Part shown: piece after piece, positions 18,546 to 26,924 of the stretch
Layout: each line of letters starts with the position of its first letter
How positions within the stretch are numbered: position 1 is the stretch's first letter
The notes under the pieces: generated by a model
The model's database searches: none
The model's input: the letters and a program-made list of their open reading frames with translations, nothing else
Told to the model about the DNA's origin: nothing
NCBI RefSeq assembly: GCF_015291665.1
Contig: NZ_CP030048.1
Span: forward strand, 4,464,001-4,528,000
Length of the DNA: 64,000 nucleotides
Source of the DNA: Bradyrhizobium sp. CCBAU 53338
Lineage (GTDB): Bacteria > Pseudomonadota > Alphaproteobacteria > Rhizobiales > Xanthobacteraceae
Reading direction: 5' to 3'
Position numbers and translations under genes: made by a program

Positions 18546-18773
18546 ATGTCCATTCGCTGCACGGTCGAGAGCGCATTCTTCATCGCCTGGAGCTTCCTCG
18601 AGAAGACCGGCGAGCTGGGCGCGCCCGACATCTCCGCAAACATCATTCTCGATGCGATCGAGGCACAGCTCAAAACCGGCGAGCGCCGGCCGCTGATGCT
18701 CGCCAACAGGGCGATCGACGCCTACCGGCATGCGAGCCGGCTGTCATCCGCGTGCGAGGCGCGCCGCGGCTAG
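18546..18773 (+). CDS. Small hypothetical protein, lineage-type
   Basis: A 75-residue protein starting MSIRCTVESAFFIAWSFLEK. The frame has protein-like composition and GC-rich third positions, unlike the shadow frames around it, and no other gene covers the region. It is predicted soluble and mostly helical with a basic C-terminus. I do not recognise a family. It sits in the run of short genes between the alcohol dehydrogenase and the Crp-type regulator. Confidence 0.55.
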   Translation: MSIRCTVESAFFIAWSFLEKTGELGAPDISANIILDAIEAQLKTGERRPLMLANRAIDAYRHASRLSSACEARRG

Positions 18774-18908
18774 AGGGCTCCCTCGCGTTCGGCGCTGATC
18801 TTTTTCGATTTTCCGTAAGCGCTTGTGTGCACTTTGGAACCGTCTGTTCCTGCGCGGAAACGTAGGGTCTCGTCGGTTGCCGATTCCCGGCAGGTAAGAG
18901 AAACACGC

Positions 18909-19613
18909 GTGACCCGCCGGCCCGATAACGAACTCCTCCAGAGGCTCAGCAACCAGGATTTCGAGCTGCTCGCCCCTCATTTGCAATCGATCGACCTCGC
19001 TGCGAACCACGTCCTGCATCATGCCGGTGACAGCATCGCCGTTGTTCATTTCCCCTGTGGCCCCGCCTTCGTATCGTTCGCGGTCCCGGTCGAAGATGAT
19101 CGCGAGGTCGAAAGCCTGCTGGTCGGTCGCGAGGGAGCGGTTGGTCTTCCCTTCGGCCGCGGCCCGTCGCTGGCCTATGCACGCATCGTCGCGAAGGTGG
19201 GCGGCACGGTGCTACGCCTGCCGTTGCGCGCGCTCGAACAGGCGCTGCAGAGATCGGCGACCCTCCAGGATCTGTTCGCACGCTACGCCACCTGTCAGCT
19301 CACTCAGCTGCTCCAGACCGCAGCATGCAATGCCGCGCATTCGATCGAGCAGCGCGCAGCGAAATGGATCATCGCGGCGCAGGAGCACATCGGCGGCGAC
19401 GAAATCCCCCTCACCCATGAGCAACTCGCCGGCATGCTCGGCGTCTCCCGCAGCTATGCCAGCCGCGTCATCCAGATGCTGAAGGCAAGGCGCATCCTTG
19501 CAACGCGTCGCGGTGCCATCCTGATCCTCGACGCACCAGCGCTTTCCGCCAGCGCCTGCGCCTGCAACCGCGCCGTCAAACGGTATTTCGGCAGAGTGTT
19601 GGGCGCGCGCTGA
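18909..19613 (+). CDS. Crp/Fnr family transcriptional regulator
   Basis: A 234-residue regulator: an N-terminal cyclic-nucleotide-binding-like barrel (about 10-120), a long dimer helix, and a C-terminal winged helix with the helix-turn-helix at about 168-193 (LTHEQLAGMLGVSRSYASR). There is no N-terminal cysteine cluster like that of Fnr, and the phosphate-binding cassette of true CRP (GELALI...R.A) is not recognisable, so the effector is probably not cAMP. The GTG at 18909 is chosen, with GGTAAGAG upstream. The C-terminus adds three clustered cysteines (SASACACNR), possibly redox-active. A GGAAC-N5-GTTCC dyad lies at 18836-18850. Confidence 0.8.
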   Translation: MTRRPDNELLQRLSNQDFELLAPHLQSIDLAANHVLHHAGDSIAVVHFPCGPAFVSFAVPVEDDREVESLLVGREGAVGLPFGRGPSLAYARIVAKVGGTVLRLPLRALEQALQRSATLQDLFARYATCQLTQLLQTAACNAAHSIEQRAAKWIIAAQEHIGGDEIPLTHEQLAGMLGVSRSYASRVIQMLKARRILATRRGAILILDAPALSASACACNRAVKRYFGRVLGAR

Positions 19614-19670
19614 CGGCGCTGCCGATCCGCGCGAATGCGGAACATATCGACCTCGCCCGCATTGTCCGAC

Positions 19671-19886
19671 ATGCGGCGGTACTTTTTCCATTTCGAGGGG
19701 CAGCAGCCTCACACCGACACGACAGGCGAATCGCTCCCCGACGATGAGGCTGCCTGGCGCGAAGCGCTCCGCCTCTCCCGCGACGTCGAGCATGCGCTGC
19801 GTCCCGGCGACAGCTGGACGCTCAGCGTGTTCGACGGTACCGAACCGGTCTTCGTACTGGCGATGGTGACGCGGCGGTTTCGGTAG
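19671..19886 (+). CDS. DUF6894-like small protein
   Basis: A 71-residue soluble protein beginning MRRYFFHFEG, followed by an acidic stretch with LPDDEAAWREALRLSRDV and a beta-rich end (WTLSVFDGTEPVFVLAMVTRRF). This layout (Arg-Tyr-Phe-Phe-His start, Leu-Pro-Asp, Ala-rich helix) matches the DUF6894 family, abundant in Bradyrhizobium and of unknown function. The internal ATG at 19671 is preferred because the family starts there. It follows the Crp-type regulator by 57 bases. Confidence 0.65.
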   Translation: MRRYFFHFEGQQPHTDTTGESLPDDEAAWREALRLSRDVEHALRPGDSWTLSVFDGTEPVFVLAMVTRRFR

Positions 19887-20041
19887 CGGGCTGATCTCGG
19901 CACCGGGAGGCAGAATCGGTCCAAGCCGAACCCTCGTTTCGGTTCCTGGGATGGAGCCGGTGCACGCGTCCTTTGGCATCCATTCCTGCCGAATTCCGAT
20001 AGCAGCTCGCGCTGAAACTCGGGTCTCGTCGAAAGCACGAC

Positions 20042-20070
20042 TTGCATTGGCGCGCGAACGGCCGTTCAAT
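20042..20070 (+). promoter_or_regulatory. Possible sigma-70 promoter
   Basis: TTGCAT and TTCAAT are separated by 17 bases, 44 bases before the start of the membrane protein at 20115. The match is moderate and the surrounding gap (19887-20114) shows nothing else. Confidence 0.3.
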
Positions 20071-20114
20071 ATCCACTTGAATCACCAGCACATTTCTTAA
20101 CCTTTGGTTTATCG

Positions 20115-20534
20115 ATGCGGACTGTTCTCATCATCCTGGGCATCTGGCTCCTGATCAACGTGCTCTTCGTCGTGATCATGATTCCGCCGCGCAAGCCGCG
20201 GAAAGCGGATCAGACGCGATCCGGGAGCGGGCTCGCGCCTGTCCGGATCGGCCGGAATGTCTACGCCTACGATGAAGACGAGAAGGTCTCGCTGCGCCAC
20301 ACCATCATCGCCATTGCGATGGGGACGGTGCTCTCGCTGACGCCGCCCTTGCTGGAGGCCGTCGACGACATCAAGCGGATGATCCGGAAATACCGCAAGC
20401 CACCACCACCTGCCGGGGCTGCGGGCGGCGACGGACACCCCCTCGAGACGGCCTTGAGCGAGCTCCGCGCCCGGGAGAACGAGCCCGTCTCCGACCGCTC
20501 GTCATCCGGCGGCCACGACGGCGCGAAGCACTAG
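20115..20534 (+). CDS. Small membrane protein, unknown function
   Basis: A 139-residue protein with an N-terminal membrane helix (residues 3-23), a basic loop (PPRKPRKADQTRSGSG), a second hydrophobic helix near 63-80 and a hydrophilic charged tail of about 50 residues (acidic and Ser/Gly-rich). No enzymatic motif is visible. No clear ribosome-binding site precedes the ATG. Neighbours are other small unassigned genes. Confidence 0.6.
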   Translation: MRTVLIILGIWLLINVLFVVIMIPPRKPRKADQTRSGSGLAPVRIGRNVYAYDEDEKVSLRHTIIAIAMGTVLSLTPPLLEAVDDIKRMIRKYRKPPPPAGAAGGDGHPLETALSELRARENEPVSDRSSSGGHDGAKH

Positions 20535-20635
20535 CGCGCTTCGCATCGCCGCAATTACGTCAGACCCGATCTTGGAACGCCCTGCGCGTCCACCGCGTTG
20601 ACCCTTCGTCGAGGCAACGACGGAGTCTGAACGAT

Positions 20636-20827
20636 ATGACGAAGCCGCTGACAAAGATCGTGCAGCCTGTGCCGGATCAGAACCAAAGCCACAAAGGCGC
20701 CGGCAGCACGCCGACTGTTCCCGTCGATACGACCAAAGGCCATCGCGACGACGAGAAACAGAACATCCGTGAGCAGGCCGCCCACGGCAACCTCACCCAA
20801 AACACCAGCAACCGGCGCACGGGATAG
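20636..20827 (+). CDS. Small hydrophilic protein of the NIREQ..NTxN type
   Basis: A 63-residue, strongly hydrophilic, probably disordered protein. The C-terminal segment NIREQAAHGNLTQNTSNR resembles a motif I recall at the end of many short Rhizobiales proteins (an N-I-x-Q-N-T-x-N type tail); I could not check this. Function unknown. It is the first of two tiny genes 38 bases apart. Confidence 0.5.
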   Translation: MTKPLTKIVQPVPDQNQSHKGAGSTPTVPVDTTKGHRDDEKQNIREQAAHGNLTQNTSNRRTG

Positions 20828-20865
20828 GCGCAGAACCAGGGGGATGAAGAGGAGATACGAACTTG

Positions 20866-21039
20866 GTGACGCCCAGCAAATGGTACGATCCGATCTCGGA
20901 ACGCTGGATCGCACCGCGCGAACTCCACGCCGCAGCTCCCTGCCCCCATGCCAGCGAGAACCACGTGCTCGAGATGCAGAGGTCCATCGAGATCCAGCGC
21001 ATCTGGCGCTTGCTGGTCGATTGCTGCGCAGGCAAGTGA
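20866..21039 (+). CDS. Small hypothetical protein (57 residues)
   Basis: A GTG-initiated frame giving MTPSKWYDPISERWIAPREL and then a helical, His/Cys-containing segment ending CCAGK. A TTG three bases upstream (20863) has the better spacing (eight bases) from GAGGAG at 20849-20854 and may be the real start. The good ribosome-binding site and protein-like composition support a gene. No family recognised. Confidence 0.5.
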   Translation: MTPSKWYDPISERWIAPRELHAAAPCPHASENHVLEMQRSIEIQRIWRLLVDCCAGK

Positions 21040-21257
21040 TGCTCCTGCGCGTGCGTGACGGCGGTGACGCGCGCCGTCCGGCGCATTCTTGTTCTCCTGC
21101 ATGACCGATCCGTCATCCCCAGCAAGGCCCGCCACCATCGCGATCCGCCACCTCGCGATCATCGTCGGCTGCGCCTGCCCGCTCCCACCGCGATCTGCCT
21201 TGCCAGCGCATGTCAGGTCTTCATCCAGACCGGCGAGCAGAGATAAGGGCAGCCGGG

Positions 21258-21838
21258 CAAAACACCAAAACACCGTCAACCCCTTTGCGCAAAAATATTC
21301 TCCTTTCCAGAATTTCGGATTTATGGCATAAGCACCCCCATCCCGGCCCTTGCCAAAGGGGCGCTTCGCGATCGTCACGAGATGCGGGCCGGGTTGCGGT
21401 GGACGCGGTAGCGCCGGCGCGATTGCGCGATGACAGGGCGGGCAACCGTGAGACGTCACGCAACGCGGCACGACACGGCGCGGTCACAGCGGGTTCGTCG
21501 GCGGTCCGGGTGAGCACACGCAAGCCCCGAACGATCAGGCGAAACCGTCCGCGGACGGAGAAGTCGTGTGGTCCTGGCGCCCGGAGCCTGTGCGTCAAGC
21601 CTTGCGGTGATGTGGCGGCCCGACCGGGTGCGCGCGTCAGCCATCTGCAAAGCGACGGGGGCAATAGTGCATCGCTCCCCGAGGAGAGCGCGAAGGACAC
21701 CGTTAAAACCATCCGCGCAGGGAAGGCCGGGCGTTCGGCCAACCTGTGGTCCACCCCGTGTGCATTTCCTGGAGCGCACGGACTTGCGGGTGCCGCCGGC
21801 GCCCGGCCTTCCCTGCGCCCTCTGGCTTTCATAGGGCG
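21258..21838. repeat. Non-coding structured element, probably a dispersed Bradyrhizobium repeat
   Basis: No frame here looks like protein. The sequence has several inverted repeats: CCCGGCCC at 21342-21349 with GGGCCGGG at 21386-21393; the self-complementary CCGTCCGCGGACGG near 21545-21558; and a perfect 19-bp long-range pair described separately. Landmarks such as TTTGCGCAAAAATATTC near 21283, GTGTGGTCCTGGCGCCCGG near 21566 and GCGCAGGGAAGGCCGG near 21715 belong to a sequence that I remember recurring between genes in Bradyrhizobium and relatives; I could not search for it. It lies between two plus-strand genes in a 966-base gap. Transcription direction and function are unknown. Confidence 0.65.
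21715..21818. ncRNA. Large stem-loop of the structured element (candidate RNA)
   Basis: GCGCAGGGAAGGCCGGGCG (21715-21733) is the exact reverse complement of 21800-21818, giving a perfect 19-bp stem. Inside the 66-base loop, CCGTGTGC (21756-21763) pairs with GCGCACGG (21774-21781) with one G-U pair. A stem this long without mismatch in non-coding DNA suggests selection at RNA or cruciform level. No T-run follows, so it is not a standard terminator. Confidence 0.5.
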
Positions 21839-22005
21839 ATGAACGGCAGCAAGGCCCGGACAAACCTGTCGCGGGAACGCGAACCTGTGCGCCTCTCCGA
21901 TCGCGAGACGTGGCGGGCTCGTTCCGGCCATCCGGCCAAAGTGCCGCACCGCTTTTCGGCCGTGCATCTAGCTGGTAGATTGGCGCCATTATTTGGGGAA
22001 TTTTG

Positions 22006-23349
22006 ATGCGCGCGAGGATTTTCAATCGCGTCCTGATGCTGGCGGCGTTCGTCGTCGCCACGCTCAACGTCGCGCAGCCGGCGGCGGCCGAGAAGCGCAT
22101 TGCGCTGGTGGTTGGCAACTCCGCTTACAAGAACATCACGCCGCTCGACAATCCCGCCAAGGACGCCAGCCTGATGGCGCAGACGCTCGGCTCGCTCGGC
22201 TTCGTACTGGTCGGCGGCGGCGCACAGCTCGATCTCGACAAGGCCGCGATGGACATTGCGGTACAAAGCTTCGGCCGGCAGGTGCAGGGCGCCGACGTCG
22301 CACTGTTCTATTATGCCGGTCACGGTGTGCAGGTGGCGGGCTCGAACTATCTGGTACCTGTCGGCGCCAATCCAACGCGCGAAGCCGACGTCGATTTCCA
22401 GATGACCGACGTCAATCTCGTGCTGCGCCAAATGCAGGGTTCGGGCACGCGGCTCAACCTCGTCATCCTCGATGCCTGCCGCAACAACCCATTCGGTTCG
22501 CGCGGCTTGCGCTCCTCCGACGGCGGCCTCGCGCAGATGCGTGCGCCCGAGGGCACGCTGATTTCCTACGCGACGCAACCGGGCAACGTCGCGCAGGATG
22601 GCAGCGACGGCCACAGCCCCTACACCAAGGCGCTCGCGGCGACGATCCGCACCGCGGGCCTCGACGTCTTCCAGACCTTCAACCAGGTCGGCCTCGCCGT
22701 GAAGCGCGCCACCTCGGGCGCACAGCAACCATGGGTGTCGTCCTCGCCGATCGACGGCACATTCTACTTCGTACCCCCGACGCAAGCCGCGCCGCCGCAG
22801 GTCGCGGCGATGCAGCCCGATCCGCTGCCGGCGGATCGCCTGCGTGCCGATCCTGACCGAGTGCCGCTGCGCGATGCCGCGCTGCTCAGCGAATTGAGCG
22901 AGCGGCTCTACGAGCTCAATTTCGATCCTGATACGCCCGACGGGCTCACGCGCGCGATCACGAAGCTTCAGCAACGGATTTCCATGGCGCCAACGGGTGA
23001 AGCGACCGAGGGCCTGCTGCTGCGGATGCGCAAGATGGAGGACCTCAAGCCCTGGGGCTCGATCGTCTACGGCCCCGACAGCAGCAAATGGGGCATCTCG
23101 TGGAACCATGCCTCACGGCGCGCGGCGGTCGCGGATGCGCGCGGCAATTGCGGGGGCGCCAAATGCCCGATCGAACTCTCCTTCTACGGCAGAAGCTGCG
23201 GCGCGTTCGCAATCTCGGACAAATCCTGGTCGCTGGTCCAGCGCGACAGCGTGGAGCGCGCGAAGGATGCCGCGCTTGACGATTGCGGCAAGGCCGGCAA
23301 AGCTTGCCGCATTATTGGAGCCGTCTGTGCCGACGGCTCTGGTCGTTGA
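22006..23349 (+). CDS. Secreted caspase-family (C14) protein with C-terminal DUF4189
   Basis: A 447-residue exported protein. Signal peptide to about residue 28 (ends QPAAA); a caspase-like p20 domain follows with RIALVVGNSAY at 31-41, catalytic His 106 in FYYAGHGVQ and catalytic Cys 158 in VILDACRNNPF, so the dyad is intact. A Pro/Ala linker and helical stretch (about 255-340) lead to a cysteine-rich DUF4189 domain (about 350-447, with NCGGAKCP and DDCGKAGKAC). Such proteins are widespread in Bradyrhizobium as orthocaspase-like peptidases of unknown target, probably cleaving after Arg/Lys. The ATG at 22006 follows GGGGA. Confidence 0.85.
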   Translation: MRARIFNRVLMLAAFVVATLNVAQPAAAEKRIALVVGNSAYKNITPLDNPAKDASLMAQTLGSLGFVLVGGGAQLDLDKAAMDIAVQSFGRQVQGADVALFYYAGHGVQVAGSNYLVPVGANPTREADVDFQMTDVNLVLRQMQGSGTRLNLVILDACRNNPFGSRGLRSSDGGLAQMRAPEGTLISYATQPGNVAQDGSDGHSPYTKALAATIRTAGLDVFQTFNQVGLAVKRATSGAQQPWVSSSPIDGTFYFVPPTQAAPPQVAAMQPDPLPADRLRADPDRVPLRDAALLSELSERLYELNFDPDTPDGLTRAITKLQQRISMAPTGEATEGLLLRMRKMEDLKPWGSIVYGPDSSKWGISWNHASRRAAVADARGNCGGAKCPIELSFYGRSCGAFAISDKSWSLVQRDSVERAKDAALDDCGKAGKACRIIGAVCADGSGR

Positions 23350-23367
23350 TTCTGCCGCTGATTTTTC

Positions 23368-23895
23368 ATGATGGATTTCTGGCTCATGTCGAACACCTCA
23401 AGCCGCCATTTTGCCCTCGCCTCGCTTCTCCTCACACTCGTCTCGCCATCGGCCTTCGCGCAATCCGGCAGCGCCGGCGGCTCGATCGGCAATGACGAAA
23501 AATCGCTGTCCGGCTCGCGCCAGGATGGTTCTTCAGGCCGTTCCGCAGAACCCGCGCCATCGGCGCGCCGGAGCAAGCCGGCCACGGACGAACAACGCTC
23601 GTCGGCACGGCGCGGCGGCGGAAGTGGTGGCGGCGGCAGTTTCGACGGTGCCTGGGCCGTCACCAGCGTCGGCTGCGGCGGCACGTCCAGTGGCGCGACC
23701 GTCGTGACCTCCGGCCGCGTGATCGGCCAAGGCGTCAGTGGGACGGTCAGCGCAAACGGCTCGGTGCACACGTTCGGACAGGGTGATGGCGGCATCACCT
23801 ATACCGGCGCCGGCCGCCTGTCCGCGCGCAGCGGGTCCGGCACGTTCCGCCGCTCCGACGGCTGCTCGGGAACCTGGACCGCGAGCAAGCAGTAA
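23368..23895 (+). CDS. Secreted Gly/Ser-rich protein of unknown function
   Basis: A 175-residue exported protein; the internal ATG at 23386 gives a cleaner signal peptide (MSNTSSRHFALASLLLTLVS, cleavage near PSAFAQ). A disordered Ser/Arg/Gly linker (about 35-90) leads to a compact C-terminal domain of roughly 80 residues starting FDGAWAVTSVGCGG and ending RRSDGCSGTWTASKQ, with two cysteines that could pair. Such a beta-rich domain recurs in secreted rhizobial proteins, but I cannot name it. It starts 18 bases after the caspase-like gene, so they are probably cotranscribed. Confidence 0.6.
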   Translation: MMDFWLMSNTSSRHFALASLLLTLVSPSAFAQSGSAGGSIGNDEKSLSGSRQDGSSGRSAEPAPSARRSKPATDEQRSSARRGGGSGGGGSFDGAWAVTSVGCGGTSSGATVVTSGRVIGQGVSGTVSANGSVHTFGQGDGGITYTGAGRLSARSGSGTFRRSDGCSGTWTASKQ

Positions 23896-24047
23896 CGCGC
23901 TCGAAATTGCCTCATTCGCGGCGGAACGAACGCCCCGCAGGCCCGATTCAAGCCACATCCTCTCCGGATTTGCGGCTCATTGCCACCCAACTCTTTGCTG
24001 AGAAGGGGAAGGTAACGAGTTGCGTCATGCGTAATCGGGAGACCAGG

Positions 24048-25310
24048 ATGGGCAACCGCACCGCAAAGTTCACATCTGCATTGATCGGCAGCATCATCGC
24101 CGGCGTACCCCTGGCTGCCGTCTCGCAGAACGCGCCGGTTGCCCCCGGCGCTGCCAGCACGGTGAATCCCGCGAGCGACTGTCTCACCTCGCCGAAGGGC
24201 GGCGCACCGCAGGGACAACACTGGCACTATCGCGTGGAGCGCGGGACGAAGCGGCAATGCTGGTATCTGCGCGCTGAAGGCGTCAAGGAACCCGCCAAGG
24301 CTGCCACGACCGCGCAGATGGCGAGCAGCACGGCGCAGCCGGATTCACCGCCGCCGCAATCGGTGCAGAATGCGCACGCCGAATACGTCGCGCCGCAGAG
24401 CGCCGCCCCGCAGGCAGCGCCCACGGCCGCGACCGCAGTTCCGGTCACTCAGCCTGCGCCCGCTGCGAACGGCGATCCGCAACAGCCGGCCGTCGCCACA
24501 CGTTGGCCCGACGCTGCACCGGCAGCCGCCTCACCCGCACCGCAGCCGTCGCCTGCAACGACCGACGCACCTGCAGCACCGTCAACCGAGACGAGCGCAA
24601 CGCCGGCCGCATCCCCCGCCCCGGTGGCGCTCGCCGCAGCCGACGCGCCTGCCGAGAAGCCGACCGGTTCGCTCCAGATGCTTCTGCTCGTCGTCGGCGG
24701 CGCGCTGGCGCTCGCTGGCGTCCTCGCCAGCCTGATCTACCGCTTCGCGGGCGGACGCGCGCGCATGCAGACAGCCGATCGCCGCGTCAACTGGGACACC
24801 AGGCAAGATTGCGATGACAGCCGCGCACCGTGGCACGGCGAGCCCGTTCCGGCGCCGCGCGTCGAGCGGCCGCTTCCGATCGACTTCGACGCCGTGCGTC
24901 CGCAAGCCCGTCAGATCGCCGCTTTCAGCGACGCGATCGGCCGGATCGCAGCGCAAGGCCGTCCCGCCGCCGAGGTTACGGTGGAAGAACCTGACGAGAC
25001 CGAGATCGACTGTTTCGAGGGCGAATTCGAGATCGAGGCGCCAGCGCCTCAACTCGCGGCCGAGGCTCATCACGAAGAGACGGCCGATCACGATGAGGAC
25101 GCGCATCAAGAGCACGTCCGCGACGCAGATTCGCATGAGGGGCCCGCGCGCAACGACAATGCGATCGACATCGACATCATCACGGCGATGCTGGAACGGC
25201 TCGCGGCCGAAGGGCCGCGGCTGACGCAGCCGAGCTTCGACGCTACCCTTGAAGCTGACCTTGCAGCCCTCGCACGAAGCTCACGAGGCCGGTCCGCCGC
25301 TCGCGCTTGA
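24048..25310 (+). CDS. Exported, membrane-anchored Pro/Ala-rich protein, unknown function
   Basis: A 420-residue protein with an N-terminal signal peptide (ALIGSIIAGVPLAAVSQ), a conserved-looking segment with HWHYRVERGTKRQCWYLR, a long Pro/Ala low-complexity linker (about 90-200), one membrane helix (about 208-228, MLLLVVGGALALAGVLASLI) and an acidic cytosolic tail rich in Asp/Glu/His. The start at 24048 is chosen for its upstream GGGAG; the frame is open further. Its last 68 bases overlap the 3' end of gmk on the other strand. Function unknown; an envelope role is inferred from topology. Confidence 0.6.
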   Translation: MGNRTAKFTSALIGSIIAGVPLAAVSQNAPVAPGAASTVNPASDCLTSPKGGAPQGQHWHYRVERGTKRQCWYLRAEGVKEPAKAATTAQMASSTAQPDSPPPQSVQNAHAEYVAPQSAAPQAAPTAATAVPVTQPAPAANGDPQQPAVATRWPDAAPAAASPAPQPSPATTDAPAAPSTETSATPAASPAPVALAAADAPAEKPTGSLQMLLLVVGGALALAGVLASLIYRFAGGRARMQTADRRVNWDTRQDCDDSRAPWHGEPVPAPRVERPLPIDFDAVRPQARQIAAFSDAIGRIAAQGRPAAEVTVEEPDETEIDCFEGEFEIEAPAPQLAAEAHHEETADHDEDAHQEHVRDADSHEGPARNDNAIDIDIITAMLERLAAEGPRLTQPSFDATLEADLAALARSSRGRSAARA

Positions 25311-25902
25311 GGCGCTCGGCCTTCAGGATCGACTGGACCTCCGCGAAGGCATCATCGACATTGTGGTTGATGACGATGTAGTCGTACTCGGCCCAATGGC
25401 TCATCTCGTGGCTGGCGCGGCTCATGCGCTTGCGGATGACCTCGTCGGAATCCTGCGCGCGTGAATGCAGTCGCTTCTCGAGATCGCCTGCCGAAGGCGG
25501 CAGGATGAAGACGCTGACGACGTCGGCGCGGGCCTTCTCGCGGAGCTGCTGCGTGCCCTGCCAGTCGATGTCGAACAGCACGTCCTGCCCGGCCGACAGC
25601 GCGGCCTCGACCGGCGCGCGCGGCGTACCGTAGCTGTTGTCGAATACGGTCGCCCATTCCAGCAGCTCGTCACCCTTCACCATCGCGTCGAACCTGGCCT
25701 TGTCGACGAACAGATAGTCGCGGCCATCGACCTCGCCGGGCCGCATCGCGCGCGTGGTCGCCGACACCGACATGCGAAGGCCCGGCATGCGGTCGATCAA
25801 CATCCGCGACAGCGTCGTCTTGCCCGCGCCCGATGGCGAGGACAGTACGAACATCAGTCCGCGCCGCTCGACACCGTCAGTTCCGTGACCGCTCGTCGTC
25901 AT
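25243..25902 (-). CDS. gmk: Guanylate kinase
   Basis: A 219-residue enzyme converting GMP to GDP with ATP. P-loop SSPSGAGKTT at 21-30 and the GMP-binding segment SVSATTRAMRPGEVDGRDY are clear, as is the lid region (EVIRKRMSRASHEMSHWAEYDYIVIN). It starts three bases after yicC ends, and gmk next to yicC is a widely conserved pair. The 3' end overlaps the convergent membrane-protein gene by 68 bases. Confidence 0.95.
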   Translation of the reverse strand: MTTSGHGTDGVERRGLMFVLSSPSGAGKTTLSRMLIDRMPGLRMSVSATTRAMRPGEVDGRDYLFVDKARFDAMVKGDELLEWATVFDNSYGTPRAPVEAALSAGQDVLFDIDWQGTQQLREKARADVVSVFILPPSAGDLEKRLHSRAQDSDEVIRKRMSRASHEMSHWAEYDYIVINHNVDDAFAEVQSILKAERLKRERRTGLVSFVRGLQGQLQG

Positions 25903-25905
25903 CGA

Positions 25906-26793
25906 TCACTCCAGATTCTGGACCTGCTCGCGGAATTGCTCGACCACGTTCTTCATGGCGAGCCCGGTATTGGTCAGCTCGATGTCGTTCGACTTCGAGC
26001 AGCAGGTGTTGACCTCACGGTGAAACTCCTGCGCCAGGAAATCTAGCTTTCGGCCGATCGGGCCGCCCTTGCCGATCAGTTCGCGCGCCTGTGCGACGTG
26101 CGAGGCGATGCGGTCGAGCTCCTCGCGGATGTCGGCCTTGGTGGCGATCAGGATCGCCTCCTGCATCAGACGGTCGGAATCGAAACGGTCCGACGTGTCC
26201 AGCAACGCTGCGATCTGCTCGGCGAGCTTCGCCTTGATCGCCTCCGGCCTGCGGCCCGGCGAGCCTTCCGCCTTCTTGGCGAGCTGCTCGATCTCGTCGA
26301 CCCGCTGGGTCAGTATCTGGCCGAGCGAGGAGCCCTCGCGCTTGCGCATCGCCACGAGTTCGTCGAGCGCCTTGTCGAAAGCCTCCGCTGCGGCAGCGCG
26401 CGCGGCCTTGTCCTCCTCTTCGTCGCCCTCGGGCTCGGCAACCTCGACGACGCCCTTGATGGCGAGCAGGCCGTCGATGCTCGGCGCGACGGCGTCGATC
26501 TTGCCGGAGATGACGGCGGCCGCCTTCAGCACCGCGTTGAGCACGTCCTCATTGACGCGGACGGTGGCGGCCGCGTTGGCGCGCTTGACGTTGAGATTGG
26601 CGTAGACGGTGCCGCGCGACAAAAGCTCGCCCGCGCGCTTCTTGGCGTAGGCCTCGAGCTCGTCGAACCCTTGCGGCAGCCGCACCCTGAGGTCAAAGCC
26701 CTTGGCGTTGACCGACTTCAATTCCCATTCGAACGTATACGGCCCGCTTGCGCCGTGGCTTCGGGCAAAGCCGGTCATGGACGACAGCGCCAT
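25906..26793 (-). CDS. YicC/YloC family endoribonuclease-like protein
   Basis: A 295-residue protein with the family start MALSSMTGFARSHG, the core WELKSVNAKGFDLRVRLPQGF and the C-terminal DUF1732 signature GRKLDFLAQEFHREVNTCCSKSNDIELT. YicC in E. coli is an RNase involved in turnover of the small RNA RyhB; YicC/YloC proteins are conserved next to gmk. The family assignment is sure; the RNA target here is unknown. Confidence 0.9.
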   Translation of the reverse strand: MALSSMTGFARSHGASGPYTFEWELKSVNAKGFDLRVRLPQGFDELEAYAKKRAGELLSRGTVYANLNVKRANAAATVRVNEDVLNAVLKAAAVISGKIDAVAPSIDGLLAIKGVVEVAEPEGDEEEDKAARAAAAEAFDKALDELVAMRKREGSSLGQILTQRVDEIEQLAKKAEGSPGRRPEAIKAKLAEQIAALLDTSDRFDSDRLMQEAILIATKADIREELDRIASHVAQARELIGKGGPIGRKLDFLAQEFHREVNTCCSKSNDIELTNTGLAMKNVVEQFREQVQNLE

Positions 26794-26924
26794 CAGGTCA
26801 AGTTCTCCGACATCATGGGATTCGCAAGGCCATCAGGCCACGCGAAACTTAAGACTATTTTGCAGGAAAGTGGAATCCGCAAAGTCCGCAGGCAGGTCTG
26901 CGTGGGCCTGACGCCGGACCGGGC

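Noticed and set aside
18836..18850. GGAAC-N5-GTTCC dyad as the operator of the Crp-type gene
   Set aside because: Short arms and a single occurrence; Crp/Fnr sites have different half-sites, so I kept it only as a hint.
20866..21039. Possible toxin-antitoxin pair formed by the two tiny genes at 20636 and 20866
   Set aside because: Neither protein shows toxin motifs, they are 38 bases apart without overlap, and the first looks disordered; there is no positive evidence.
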